A stretch of DNA of 64,000 bases, taken from NCBI GenBank assembly GCA_914767715.1, contig OU612071.1:12321493-12385492 (forward strand). The letters run 5' to 3'. Source of the DNA: Membranipora membranacea. Taxonomy: Eukaryota > Bryozoa > Gymnolaemata > Cheilostomatida > Membraniporidae. Position numbers and translations under genes: made by a program. This document shows, in pieces, positions 44,602-57,690 of this stretch. The notes beneath the pieces were generated by a model. That model did no database searches, was not told where the DNA came from, and was given only the letters and a program-made list of their open reading frames with translations. Within the stretch, counting starts at the first letter, position 1. The number at the start of each line of letters is the position of its first letter.

Positions 44602-45810
44602 ACTTAATGAAGTATGAACCAACAAGTTATTTACTAACAACAAGGTTAACACTTGAGGTACCAATGCTATCATTTGACCACATACGTGTTACTCCTGCCC
44701 AATCCGGAATGAGTTGATTCTTAACATTCATAATATATCCATGTTTATGATAACAATATGGGTTTTTGGCTTGAGAAGCATTGATTTCAATGTATTACCT
44801 AGTTTCCAGAACAGTACAGCCATTATAGCTTTAACACAAGTTTGTTGTCAGAGTGCTTACCTTACTGGATCTCGTGTCATCATGTCCTTGCATCACTTTC
44901 ACCTGCTTCGGTTTTGCTGAAATCAGATAAAATCAATTATAGATGATGACTTTTGGTCAATTAGAAATTTGAGACACACATTTCAGATACACCCACACAG
45001 CCTCCCCATTTCACCAGAATTATATATATTACATATTAATTTTGGTAGGTCATAGGTCCGGGGACTGTTGTACGGAACCAAAGATATGATGGGTTACTTT
45101 AAAAAGAATAAACTGGAGAAGTCTGTTTGTGAGCTGACAGTTTTAACAGACTCACTATAACATAGCTTAGTTTTATTTTTTTAGTTTTACAGGCATCAGG
45201 CTAGCATCTATAACTTGTCTCACCTTTTGTTCAATTTGGATTTATGATTTTTACACACTAAATTTGCGGCCAAAATCATTATCATGACTTCAAGTCCAAG
45301 TGGATTTGATTTCACATTCACTCCGGAGAGGCATTTTTGATCAGGCGGTGAGCGATCAGGAGGATTTTAAAATTAAAAACTGCCCGTAACTGAGTGATCA
45401 TGACCTGTTAGGGAGCTCGTTACCAAATCATGCAGTCATTGTTAAAAGACATAGAATATGCAATTTGGGAACAAATTTTCCCATTTGGCAGACCAAATAA
45501 ACGATGATTTTGAGCACAGTGCGAATGATGATTTGCTTTAAAAAGCCTCGCTCTTTATAATTGAATGACCATATAAGCTCTCTTGCTAAAGAGTATGCAG
45601 ATAGAACGGTCATTTTGCAGTTTTTATGGACAATTAAGGACTTCTGTAAAGATACTCATCAGCTTAACAAAAACAAACTAAAATTCATTACATAACAAAC
45701 TGGTGTAGTATGTGTTAAATTAAAACTTCTTTTGTTTCACCAGCTTAAGCTGGAGACTCGTTTCAACTCCAAACTAGTTGTCACTGCTCTCATCTGCAGG
45801 ATTAGGTTCA

Positions 45811-46395
45811 GTCCAATTTCGGGGGACAATAGAGTAATTTACTCTTCGAACAGGGGATCCAGGGTGCAGTATTGTGTTGAGTAGTGTATTTGTTGCAGCT
45901 TCTGGCTACCTCCCAACATCTTTATGGGGTGTTGGCCGTCCGTGATTGGTCTGGGGGGATTTGGGCCCACCCTGGTCTTTGTGTTGGTGTGTTCCCTGTA
46001 TACCTGGTAAAACTTATCCTGTTTCAGTGTTCTTTTATCAGTCAGTGCACTCAGCGCATTAGCAATTGAACTCAGACAGTTTTGAAAGTATATCGAAGTC
46101 TATTTTACAAAATCAGTTTAGAGGAAAGAAGGCAAAAGGTACGAATATTAATCTTATCATTATATGGCAACCTGCATTCTTCATTCAAGGATTAATTATA
46201 TTATATATACCTTAAATTGTGTAAAGGCTCAATTTGACACCTTATCATTGTACGTTTTGGAAATAACACTTTACTTTAAAAGTTGTTAAGTAAGAGTACA
46301 AAGTTGACTTTTTGAGAACTGTGTTATGCGTTTATATTATTGTTTAATAATGACATATGACATGTAGTCATTGTTTGTGTAAATCTTTTATAGAT
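45811..46395. mobile_element. 585-bp B-specific insertion (class uncertain)
   Basis: Unit A reads AGGTTCACGGTAG (about 16846-16852); B is split there, with TTCA on both sides (45807-45810 and 46396-46399). The insert starts GTCCAATTTCGGGGGAC and ends TTTTATAGAT. No inverted ends or coding domain recognised. Confidence 0.5.
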
Positions 46396-46659
46396 TTCAC
46401 GGTAGTAATCTCAGTAAAGCTCATCAATAAAGGTTATACATTAATTGACGATAGTCTGAGTTACGTCAGTAAAATCCCAAGTCAAAATTCCCCTAAGCTG
46501 AACGTCTAATGATAGGGAATCATTAGAACTTCCCTTGGGGAATTAAGATCAGAGACTGCCAAAATCACTATCCAATCGTGGAGCTGAGCATGCGGGTCCA
46601 GCTAGTGATCTCAGTTCCCAATGGCCGACTATTTGATGAATATATGATTATGTACATTC

Positions 46660-46990
46660 TGAATAAACTATTTGGGAGCAATAGGACAAATATTGATAAA
46701 TGAATGCCAAGACTGGGCAATCCAGAACAAGATGCGCCTAAACATCGCTCTGATGAAAATATCATGGTCCAACACCTCTCTTCACTTCCCCATTGCTTAA
46801 CATGCAAATTATGTTGACTTCTCACCTCCAAGCCTGCTTCAGGTTCTTTCAATTCTCTAACCAGACCACTCAAATGGCCTGCTTCTGCTCTGTCATACTT
46901 GAGAGTATCGGATGGAAACTGATTGTAAGATTTTCTTCGGCGCTCCCACAAACACAGCAAGTGCATTTTTACAGGTTTACCAGCTAATTT
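46660..46990 (+). mobile_element. Reverse-transcriptase-like relic, unit B
   Basis: Counterpart of 17110-17440 with the same ECQDWAIQNKMRLN motif and the same decay. Confidence 0.35.
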
Positions 46991-47768
46991 TGCCTAAACT
47001 GACTCGTCTGCATAAAGCGCCCCAAATTGATTTTGCTAAAATCATTTAAAACCTCTCTCACCAAAATTTCAATTGCAAATCCACCAGGCAACATTTTCAT
47101 GCCTCAATATCACTGACCGCAGTATTATCAACTTGCCTAGGTCCTGTTTTGACATCAGTCATACTAATCATTTTAATTTCGAGAAGGGGTGCAACAGGTT
47201 GACCTAATTTAATTACAGGTGTATTACCTAATGGTGAGCATGGCGATTTCCAATGACATAAATATGCTGTCCTAGAAGGCTAGAGCATGTATCCCACAAG
47301 GAACCGGGATTTTATGACAATCGGGGCATTACAGACATATCCAGACATGTTTTAGACACAGGCACTCGATGAGTATTCGCTTACTTTTTCCGCCATCTGT
47401 TTTCAGTAGTTTCGGAAATATGACCATCTGATAATTGCACTCTCGTTAACACGTGCCCTCATCCAGATACCTTTTTGGAAAAAGGTAATACTGGGGTCAA
47501 CAGCAGACTCTAGTCACACTACCATGTATGTTTCAATATCTATTTTGCCTTTAACGGATAAGGAGTTGCCTGCTCTTGATACCCGAGCAAGCAACTCCCG
47601 TTTACAGGTAACTGTGGGTTGCCTGAGCAATGAAACTGATGTTTTATTGGCGTTGACCAGTTTTTATTCCTTCTTAACGGGTGTAGTCACATACACAAAG
47701 TAATAAATAATATATATATACAAATATATATAAATGAAGACTGACATCTGCTGGTTTTCTGTTTGCAG

Positions 47769-48776
47769 ACATCTGGTGGCGTGAACAGCTCGAGGAGAGA
47801 ATGTTCGTATGAGAGTTCTTCAGTCTCAGGCAACCTGCAAAGATAAAAATAAACAGCAGTCAGATAACGGGAGAGAGGCTAAGGGTGTGGGGAACTTTGT
47901 GGTTAACATGGATATGATACTGTATGTGCTGCAGGACTTCCAAAAGGGACACAGGACATTGGAAACTTGCCAGGATTGTATCATCGGGATGAGCGTAACA
48001 AGAAAGAAAGGCCTTACATGCAGCATTTCATTAACATGCTAGTAAAGAGGCTCCATCGGTTCTACAAAGCAGCGCAGGAGAGCAGGAGGGGCAGTTCGGA
48101 CATGCTGTGCAGGATAGCTGCCTTGGCATGCACGGGGCATGTCAGCTGCTTGCATCACTAGACATGTCACTGCTGGCCCAATCAAACTGCCAAAAGCTGG
48201 CCAAGCTGGTGGACAATGAGATGACAGACATAAATAACAGAGACCTGAACGGACTGGCAGGGGAAAAATTTAATGATAACAAACTATGTGGCCTGAGTGG
48301 GGGTGGGAGGGGGCGATTGCCATAATCCGTTGACAGCCGCTACAATTCGGTAAGGTTTGGCAATAAAGAGAAGATTGGCCTATGTGCCACACAAGGGGTA
48401 ACAACTGCCATCGAACAACGATGGGCAGGGTGCAAAGCCCTACCAATAATCCAAGTAAATCATCGGGTCAGCACGGCCATGGAGTGCTTCGGCGGCAATC
48501 ATCAGATGTGTTCCAGACTGGTTGGCAGAAGCTGCTGCGGGACAGAAGAGGACAACTGGATGCTCAGTAGTTCACTGTTCCGGTCTGGGGTGTATAAACT
48601 GCAACGAAGAAGAGAAAAAAAATCTGTTAGATGTTTTCAATATTCGCCTTCATGCCAACGCCCTTCAAGCGACAAAACTTGGATTTAGTACACAGCGCAA
48701 CCAGGCATTTAACAGGGCATTGATTAAAAATATGCTAAAGAATGTCCTATTCAGTAGCCAAGAGCAAGAACCATGA
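47769..48776 (+). pseudogene. Decayed coding block of unknown family, unit B
   Basis: Same series of broken frames as 18219-19225, ending at the same NVLFSSQEQEP stop. Most differences from A are single substitutions, some altering residues and none repairing the frame, so it has no sign of selection. Slightly better open near 48230-48290 (LNGLAGEKFNDNKLCG) owing to one extra base. Confidence 0.45.
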
Positions 48777-49837
48777 AGAACAAAGACTAAGTGTTCTGAG
48801 CTTTTAAGCGTTTAGTTGACAAAAATACATTTTGAATCGGACCTTACTCATGGGCCATTAGTGTTTTCCATCTTACGTCAACACGTCTGACAGCTGGAAA
48901 GATCAGATGCAGCTGATTAGCTAAAATTCTGAGCAAAACCTTGAACTCTGAAAAGTTGACGCACCATTTTTCATACAAATGTTAAGGCCAGAAACATGCT
49001 ATATTCTTGTAAATTAAACAAACATGTAAATTTTTCTAAATGAAAGACTGAAAGAACTGGACTTTGAATGAACGGCCCCAGATACTTTTGCTGAAAATGC
49101 ATAGCTTATTCCAATTAAAACACCCCCTGGGTCATTCTAACTGAAAAGATCCAGAGCGATTAGCGCTCAGAGGGAGGAGGAAGACAGCCCCTTACACAGA
49201 ACCACTTAGAAGTAGCGGTCGAATCTAATGTTATGAAGAAGGGCAACATTTGTGTCCAGTGACAACTCCAAATAGAAATACAATGTTGTAAGGAAATGCA
49301 GGCTAGTCATAATTATCTAAACCACATTGTTGTTGATTGAAACAGACCCTAGACAAGCAAGGGCCCCTTTGACTAACATGCCTTTACTTTGCCAACGTCC
49401 AGTATCAACAACTCAATACATCAAACGTTCGGTGTTTTGGGGCTGGTTGATACTGGACATCAGCAAACTACAGGCTTGCATGTCCTTGGGACCAATGGCA
49501 CCAACCACTGATTCCCCTTTTAATTATCTCCTCATATGACCTGTATTGAACAAGCTTGTCAAGACAGGCTAGCTTTCGCATCGTATCGCAGCATGTATTT
49601 TAAGACTTGATGTAGTGACAATAGGCACTACATTCAAAACTATAGAGTAGTTTTTCATCAAGTCAGCTCCTTGCCCTATGCTCTACTAATTATTGCCTAC
49701 CTACCTTACCCTATTTGTATTGTAAATTATCTCTCAATAGTCTCAGTGAATGTGATAGTGTTTGACTGTAGAAATTAGTGACTATGTAGTTTGACCAAGA
49801 GGTAATGTGTAGTGTAGCCATAAGAACAATGAGAAGG

Positions 49838-50333
49838 AATTACGATATTGACATCCATGATTATATATTTTTTGTAACCACACACTATACCAGAGGTAAC
49901 ACAATTAAGCCTCAATTTAACTCTAACACTTTTGAAGACACCTTTTACAACCGCATGCGATCACATGTTAAATGCTAACACTTAGATTAAATGATTCGAT
50001 AGCCCTGATCACAATGACTCATGCTCAACCGTAACAATGTACTAGGATATGCCAATAACTTTTTGGTTTGTGTGCATTATGATTAAATGGGCATGCAACA
50101 ACAACACTTTATTTTTGCGTTTCAGAGGCAAATATTTTATGCTTATTATTTATAGATTTTCTATGCCTGAAAGTTGATTAACTGTGTCTATAAATGTTTT
50201 TTTTTCCATGAGTCTACTGCAGACGCTGACTTCAGATTCAACACTGATCAACGCTAGACCTGAGCAATCAAAACTACACTTCCGTCTTATGCTTTTCCCC
50301 AAAGGCGGGTCGGAGTAACCTGAAAAGAGAGAG
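49838..50333. other. B-specific insertion of about 495 bp
   Basis: Lies between GAACAATGAGAA and GAGAGAGTCCATT, where unit A is continuous (about 20672). It contains no recognised gene and no clear terminal repeats; it ends in a GA-rich microsatellite, so slippage may have blurred the right end. Confidence 0.5.
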
Positions 50334-50346
50334 AGAGTCCATTTGA

Positions 50347-50591
50347 CTGGGGGGTCTTTCAATTAGAAACAGCGAAAATTGCAATCTGCTCGCTCACCCA
50401 GTGAGTGAGCGACACCTGCTACCGCTACTAGGCTCTCGCTTTCAGCTAACTCACTCATGATGGAACTATATACACTTTGAGTGCGCGATTTGGGAGCGAT
50501 TGTGTCCATCCATTTGAAAGAGCAAGTGAGTGATAAATTTTAGCGATGTGATAGTGATAACTTGCATCTCTCATTTTAATTGAAGCCCCCC
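50347..50591. mobile_element. GAGTGAGCGA-type MITE
   Basis: Orthologue of 20689-20931, with CTGGGGGGTCTTTCAATTAG and TTAATTGAAGCCCCCCTGG ends. Confidence 0.75.
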
Positions 50592-51308
50592 TGGTTAGAC
50601 CAAGTAATTGACTCCCTGCTTAGCAATTGTATATTATATAAAGATGATACATAAATAAGAGGATAATGAGTGAATGGATAATACTAAACCTGCAGAGTTG
50701 AAGGTATAATAGATAAGTTCAATACTGGTATTCAGACTGAAGCTCCTGTAAGTGAGAAATACTATTTCTTCAGATTGTCTGCTTTTCTGTTACCTGATAA
50801 CAATGGATTCTATCTTCTTGTTTCATGTGAGAAGTGTAGACAACTCTGTTGAGTCACAATGAGGTCCAGGAAAATAAAATTACCAAAACACCATTGGAGA
50901 TCAATGAGCAAAAGAGGGAGCTTTGTTTCAAGCAAGGCCCTTCAAGAATCTCACTCCTATTTTATTTCAAGAGTTCTCCTAGTATTATATAAGGCCAATG
51001 AAATGTAAATAGGAATAGCTCACCAAACCCTCAACTGGGATTCTTATACACAGGTATTTGAGAAAAGGGCTGGAGTTTAGCCATATCTTCTTTTTTTTGG
51101 AAAAAGAAACTGTTGTTCTAACATTTTATGATTATGATTATATGTTATTTATATGAGCAATAGTACCTATATAGAAATTGTGGAGTGTTCCTATCACAGG
51201 GTTTGTTTGTTGTCATGTTGTTGTCTGTTGTGCATGTACCGTGTCCATGTATCTTTGAGTTGTCTTCTCTGTTCATACTACTGAGAAGTGACCACCATTC
51301 TACCAACC

Positions 51309-51567
51309 CTGGGGGTCTTTCAATTAGAGACAGGCAAAATCGCGATCTTGTCGCTCACTCACTGAGTGAGCGATACCTGCTAGGGGTCTTGCTTTCAAAT
51401 CGCTCAGTCACTTGATGGAACTATATACATTCTGAGTGAGCGATTTGGGAGCGATTTTCTCTAATTGAAACACCAAGTGAGTGTTAATTTTGAGGGGTGT
51501 GATAGTGATGTGATAGTGATAACTTGCTTTAGTAAATGATCACTCTTTCTGATTGAAAGACCCCCCT
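51309..51567. mobile_element. GAGTGAGCGA-type MITE
   Basis: Orthologue of 22721-22968. The palindromic CTCACTCACTGAGTGAGCGA is intact here but partly lost in A. Confidence 0.75.
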
Positions 51568-51710
51568 GACCCAATTTATGACAGAGACTGACTTGACCTG
51601 TCCTGCGGCTGTAGCCTTAAAAAGAATACACATTAGGCACATTTCTCTACTGACTTCGACGGTGAGTGGACTGCATTGTTATAAGCTAGCCATCCTGCTT
51701 AACCCAACCA

Positions 51711-51924
51711 TCTTTTCGCTCACTCGACTACTAGTGAGCTTTACCTGCTAGGCTCTCGCTTTCATATCACTCAGTCATCGATGGGACTATATACATTCTT
51801 AGTGAGCGATTTGGGAACAAATTTGTCCAGTTGAAAGACCGAGTGAGTGATAATTTTGAGCGATTTGTTATAATGGCAACTTGCTATAATAAAGCAACGC
51901 TCCTTCTAATTGGGAGACCCCCTG
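51711..51924. mobile_element. GAGTGAGCGA-type MITE, left end missing
   Basis: Shares CGCTCACTCGACTACTAGTG, TATATACATTCTTAGTGAGC and the right end CTTCTAATTGGGAGACCCCC. It lies just outside the right edge of the duplication. Confidence 0.6.
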
Positions 51925-52008
51925 TTGAACCCAACTGCTCCTGGCTTTTGGCTGATATCCTCGAGGTTGTCCCTCATTCCACAAGCATTGCGAGAATTTT
52001 CCTTTTAG

Positions 52009-52848
52009 CACCCCTCCCGTGCCCATATGTTCTCTGGCTGAAACCAGGCGACGTTATTGAGGTAAAGTAACAGCGCTGGTGAACTTTCATATAACCTATG
52101 TTGTTGGATAGGTAATTAGAAATTAATGAGTGAACAAAATCAATCTTATTGCTAATTTAATTATTTATTACAATTACTACGATTGCTGTTACTACTAGCT
52201 TGATGACTCGGTAGGGCGAAATGAGTGGACTCTTTAGCTAGCTGAAGTTTTTGTACATCGGGCCAAATTTATATCGATTGCCTCCTAGTCACAAAGTTAA
52301 GTAACTCATATTTCTATGTCTGCAATTAAGCTCTTCTCTTGGTAATGGTGGGAAATTTCTATATTAGCACGCAAACTCGTTGGTGTATGCAAGGGAACAG
52401 ATCTGGTGAAACTTTACGCAAGCACGATTCAGCCTTTGCTTTCTCTAAATCCCTATCCTATTCATATTGCAGGTCATGCTACAAGATCATACAAAAAGTA
52501 AGGGACAGCGGAGACATTTTAATAAAATTATGCGATTCGGAGAGAAAGAAAGCTCAAGTTGAGAGCGGTGAGTTCATCAGCAGTAAACAGGTAGGTGTTA
52601 ACAAGTAATGAATAAGTGCCGATATTGTGTGACTGTAGATGTGTAGATTCTTGGTGGAGCTCCCTTCAGTTAACATCAGCGACCGACAGATATTTGCTGG
52701 TCAAGACTATAACCAGAAGAGAGCTCAGGTTATTCAAGCGGTCACAAAGCGATTTAGTGTTTTCAGTATACCTCTGTCCGGAAAATTTGGCCGAAAAATT
52801 ATCCTCACAATGACTTGCTATCTACCTAAGACATTGCATATTAGTGTG
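52009..52848 (+). CDS. Partial gene with PDZ-like sequence (exons tentative)
   Basis: Three candidate exons. 52009-52061 (acceptor TTCCTTTTAG, donor GTAAAG) encodes YVLWLKPGDVIE, matching the L..GD.I....G turn of a PDZ domain. 52473 to about 52590 (acceptor ATTGCAG; donors GTGAGT at 52566 or GTAGGT at 52591) encodes CYKIIQKVRDSGDILIKLCD, matching the second helix and last strand of PDZ. 52639-52848 (acceptor GACTGTAG) gives CRFLVELPSVNISDRQIFAG and runs to TGA. The stretch between GDVIE and CYKII, normally an NG-containing loop, is missing and the phases of the first two exons do not join in the PDZ frame, so an exon is unseen or the gene is broken. Function would be protein-protein scaffolding. 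Confidence 0.4.
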
Positions 52849-52964
52849 TGATCATCACTCGGATTGGATCGATCGTAAAATAACTTGAACCCCAAATGAA
52901 TGCAAAACTGATTTTTGGCCTGAATATGATTACGACAACTACCAATAAAGTGGTGACTTAGAGT

Positions 52965-53330
52965 TATCCTGACATGGTCAAAGAACAGATAACAACTAAT
53001 AAATATATAAAAATTTACTCTCACAAACATACAATGTGAATCACCTAAGTGGATTAAAGTTTTGCAGGTAAATTTCCCATTCTGGAAATAGCTCATTTTA
53101 AGGAGAGCTAACAATAAGTCAGGGTTATCCTCATAACAGTCCTGCCTCCCAGTCCACATATTTTAGCACTACAATTGTGAACTTGGTAGTCTGTAAGCTA
53201 GTCCTATGAATAAGCTGATTTCTTTTGTGTTTGCTCACTAAGTTAAACATATGCCTACAAAAAGAACTTATCTCATGAAGTGTGGACAGCTGGTAACATT
53301 TTATACCATCATGGTCTGCGACCTTCATGC
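52965..53330 (+). repeat. Dispersed repeat, second copy of the 29870-30260 family
   Basis: Runs from GAGTTATCCTGACATGGTCA to GAAGTGTGGACAGCTGG with the same internal order as 29870-30260. Confidence 0.6.
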
Positions 53331-54121
53331 CATTAACCTAGAATATAGCTGAATAAGTTTACTAGCTTTGAGCTGACAAGCCCTGATTTCTATAATTCAA
53401 ACTAAATCTCCCGATACATGGTACCCACCTCAAGCGTTCAGATTCTTGTATCTTGTATCTACTTAAGCCCCTCTTGACAAGCTTTGGTGGGGGAGGGGTT
53501 CCCTGCTCAACAATGCCTGACAAGTCAGATTTATACCAACCCTAGAGGAGTAATATAATCACATGATGATTCATAAGCTTTTTTATAAGTGCGCCAGATT
53601 TTTAATTTATATGAATTTTCCAACATAATAAATTCAACCATTCTTTATCTTCTTTTAGACAGGGTATTACTAAGATCAGAGAACTTCCAGAACCCAGACA
53701 TGTGACCACAATAATGGTCCTTCTAACAGCGTGTATTGACGTTATGTTCAATTGACGCCACACACATCTGCCTTTTATGGTATGAGGTGATTTTGATGCA
53801 ATAGCTATACTGCTGAAAGATGGTTATTGTGCCATTTAAAGGACACTTCAGAGTAACCTAGCAACAATTTTGGCTCAAACTTATTCAATCCGTTTTCAAT
53901 TGTTGCTAGAAATCTCAAAAAATCACACACATTTTGACCTGACACGTAAACAGTCACTTTAGGCTCACCATATCTTATATTAAACCAATAATTGTGATGA
54001 GCGCAACCAGTGGTGTGGGAGCAGCTCCAAAAGTATGCAAATTGACAAAATTTGCTCTACCGACTCCCATAAAGTTATTATATAATGACCAACTCCCAGA
54101 AGATACCAATCACCATTTCAA
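53331..54121. other. Spacer, no gene recognised
   Basis: I looked here for the missing N-terminal ESS2 exons (an acidic EEDYIE..E.IIQRDFFPD-like stretch) and did not find them. An acceptor-like TTCTTTTAG at 53660 is followed by a short frame without a donor. Confidence 0.45.
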
Positions 54122-56957
54122 ATATAGGGGTTGTCACTTCATTAATATTAAGGTAATAACTCTAAAATAGAGAAATCATTTGTTTTCAAGATCATTAATG
54201 CATTTTTGTTAACCAGACCGAATAATCAATTCAATAGCAGAACAACAGTACCCCTAGCTTCACAAACTGTCTGCAAGTTCGCTATTGAGATTTCTCCAAT
54301 GTTTTCTAACATTTCAGACACCACACCAGCTAGTTTTGACTTTGAGACACCAAACACATCGAGCAGTCGGCTTCCTTGAAGGTGCTAAAGTTAAAAGTAG
54401 ATCAGCCAGTTCTAATGTTAACTCATCGAGTGGTACGTTATATCCAAATTAACAAAATTAAAAGACTTATCTCCAGTCATCTGATGTTTTGCCATAGCAG
54501 ATAATTAGTAGTGGCACTTGCTATATCAATAAATGCTTACCTGCTAAGTCATCGAATACTGTAGTCTGGGCAGGTTGTCCCTACCTCCCCACCGATGACA
54601 GCCTGCACAGGCCAGTAATGCCGACTAACAAAAATATTACATAATGTCATGTAGTAAAATTATTAACTCACTCAGGTATTTGTACATCCTTCTAAGGTCC
54701 TAGCTATAGATTTATAATTTTAAATACCAGTTTTTGTATTTGAATCATATGATTAAATCATATAATATGGTCTGATTTACTGGAAACGCCACTTGTCCCA
54801 ACGTCTCAAAGTCATACCAAGACAAAGAGCGTCTGTATACACAATCCACATGTCTATACTATCACTCCTAATCTGGTTTTATGTTTTTTATAGTTAGAAG
54901 ATGCACAGTTACCTTTAGCAAGTATGGAAGAGCAGGCAGCTATAGAAGGTAACCCAACTAAACTAAAGACATTGACTTATGTACCAGTGAATGCTGTCAT
55001 GTGAGTCTTACTAACATGTATTATGTTTTTTTTTAAGCCTATGTAGATGTAGATAAAGGCTAATGTAGATGGTTAGTGCAATACTTAGATTCAAACTTAG
55101 AACAACTTCCTCAAGGTACTCTCTAAAATCTGTATGACTACATTTTTTTTATTGTAACCATGGTGATATACAATGTTTATGTCTGTTTTGAGTCTATGTC
55201 AAGGTCATTTGGTAAATAGAAGATGCCTCTTTCAATGATCATGTCGACATCAATGTTGCTTTGAATATTAAGGTGGTGAATTTAGGTGATGTACATGGAT
55301 TCTGTGGCTCACTCTCTGACAACTTTGGGAACCTTGAATTTAACCTTATATGTCAGAATCTGTGTAATATCTTATCGATTTTATATACGTTACTGCTCCA
55401 TCGCAGGTATAATGTAGCAGGGACGGAGCTAACAGCTGAGGAGAAGATTGAGTTAGCCAGTAAAGTCAAGGTCATGAATCCCACTGCTACTCAACTTAAT
55501 GAGAACCCATTTGAAGAGCCAGCGGCATCAAGCAGCCAGAACATGAAGTTCTTCAAGGGACTACCTGGTATGTAGGGATCGTAGTCTATATTTCTGTATT
55601 ATTGTTGCAGAGATCCATAGTATCAGTTAGATGACGGTTTGTGAGTGGTACTTTTAGGGTTTTTCTATATATGAATAAAAAGTCGACTGGCCGATTATTC
55701 TTACTAAAATATACCCAAATTTAAGTCGTTGCAGATCATTTGAGTCTTAGCTGTGAGAAATTTGACATTCATTTTCTCTTCTTCTGTTGAACAATCATTA
55801 TGTCGCTCATAATTAGACAGGAAATCAAACATTGGATATGCTCAAATCTAAATTAAGACTGAATCTATCACTATATTATATTTTTATTTCCTAGGTAGAG
55901 TTGATATAAGCGAGGAGATTAGACCCCCAACTCCTCGGGTACGGGGTTATAATTTTGTATCCACCCCTTTACCGAACCCCGACGCAGCGTGTTCAGAGTC
56001 GCTGATGATAACATGGGGTGAGATTGAGGGTACTACTTTCCTCTTAGATGCTAGTGACAAACCGATCAAACCTGTCACATCAGGGCCAGTGTTCAAGGTA
56101 CCGTAATGTGGCTGCAAACCAGCTAGCATCACTGTTTGTTCAATTTGTTGGTTAAATGACAGTGAGGTCCTTCAATTGAAAACTGCCAAAATCATTATCT
56201 GATCATTCATGCTGAGAGGACAAAAACTACCTCAGGTCCAAAATCCAAATCATTCACTGATTGGTGAAATTATCAATCTTCCAAGTGAGAAAGATTTGAA
56301 AATATTAGCCAAAAGAGGCAGAGGACTTAAACTGACGATGAGGATCTGAGTACAGAGAAAACTTAACACGGACTACTAGTGTGTTGTTCATGTGTGACTG
56401 ACTCATATCTAATCATGTTAATGTATGGACAGCTACCGGAAATCCTCGTATTGATATGTTGTCGGATATCCGGACATACCTTGTCGGCTTTGGCCAGGCC
56501 AAAACTAGATCATAGTTTTGTACCAAACAGTCAATTGAAATGAGTGAATAGCAGATTCTTTTACTGACAATAACATGTGCAATAACGAAACAATTTTTAT
56601 CAAATTACCACTTCACCCCCTTCCTGTCATATCTTTTTTCTAAATAATAATGTAGTTGTGTATTTTATTAGCTGAAGGACGAGCCTAAGAGAGACAGGAT
56701 CGGGAGAGAGTTAGCTGAAAAAGTGGCTAAACAACACAGAGATAAAAAAGGTCATTCTGTGGAGAGGATTAAACATCTCAACACGTATGTTTCCCTGTAT
56801 AGATAGCTAGCCTGGTACAGATTGACTGTGTCTGGCCAAAACATATAGGGATTTAGAATTTAGAGTGGCTCAGTTGAATTGACCTCAGCCTGCCCTTCAC
56901 ATTGATAAAGGCCCTGGGTTCACATGCTGCTGCAGTGCACTCACTACTTGTATTTGT
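54122..56957. repeat. Tandem duplication of ESS2-like block, unit 1
   Basis: Matches 57494-59806 in the same order and orientation, introns included, starting at ATAGGGGTTGTCAC and ending near CACTACTTGTATTT. More diverged than the 21-kb duplication. Unit 2 lacks about 55030-55595. Confidence 0.85.
54318..56784 (+). pseudogene. ESS2/DGCR14-like splicing factor, partial copy 1
   Basis: Exons: 54318-54381 (TTPASFDFETPN), 54894-55000 (LEDAQLPLASMEEQAAIEG to VNAVM), 55407-55567 (YNVAGTELTAEEKIELA to KFFKGLPG), 55895-56097 (PPTPRVRGYNFVSTPLP, MITWGEIEG, KPVTSGPVFK) and 56672-56784 (KRDRIGRELAEKVAKQ). The PRVRG.F(V)(S/A)TP...P...ES.M.TWGE(I/V)E block followed by a GP.FK and KRDR.G..LA.K.A basic segment is characteristic of ESS2 (DGCR14/Bis1), a nuclear protein of the spliceosomal C complex. 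Exon phases agree from 54894 to 56784. The N-terminal part, the central SLD.FL..YTSEDN region and the final exons are absent, and the first exon has a 2-bp insertion against unit 2 that shifts the frame. Best read as a partial, decaying copy. Confidence 0.7.
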
Positions 56958-57690
56958 TTGTGCCCAACGGGTTCGCTCAGACTTTCTGCGATCAACTTGA
57001 TATCATTATTGTAGTCCCTCCTGACATTGTCACATTCAATATTCTCACTATCGACACTTTTGAAAGGAGATTCTTATCTCTCATCTAATTAATCTCACTC
57101 GGAGCGCTTTAAATGGAGACTCGCAAAGATATGGGGTACTCCCATATAAAGACAACCTGTCACTGTCATCAAAATCTTTTCTAACAATCAAGAACCTACA
57201 ATCATGTTTGGCTTTGTTTTACGCCTATTTTGTGTAACAGAAAAAAAATTCCATATTGACAGGATAACTTCTATACATACTTATCTTTTTTTGCATCATT
57301 TTTGACTTGTTTCAAGACCAACTAGAATAATAATTAGTCAATTCGCCCAACCCTCACATTTGCATTAAACCTGAACATGAATTACAGCTCTGCATTGTCA
57401 GAGTCCATTTTTCCTTTATCATGTAGGATTACTGAAATTCGATGATACAATGTGATATTTTAATCAAGGATTCGACAAAGATTGATTGTGTAAAAATAGG
57501 GGTTGTCACGCCATTGATATTTAGGTAATAGCTCCATAAAAGAGAAATCATTTGTTATTAAGATGATTATTGCATTTTTGTTTACAAGACCGAATAATTA
57601 TTATCAATAGCAGAACAACAGTACCCCTAGCTTCACTAACTGTCTGCAAGTTTGCTATAGAGATTTCTCAGATGTTTTCTCACATTTCAG

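Larger units (their letters stand above)
30764..51675. repeat. Segmental tandem duplication, unit B
   Basis: Direct copy of 1896-23102, same orientation. B-specific content includes the CUB-proximal intron (40352-40749), the 325-bp TIR element (38089-38413), insertions near 42716-43068, 44199-44601, 45811-46395 and 49838-50333. B lacks A's solo LTR, 68-bp foldback, one linker exon unit and the 19452-19815 stretch. Confidence 0.93.
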
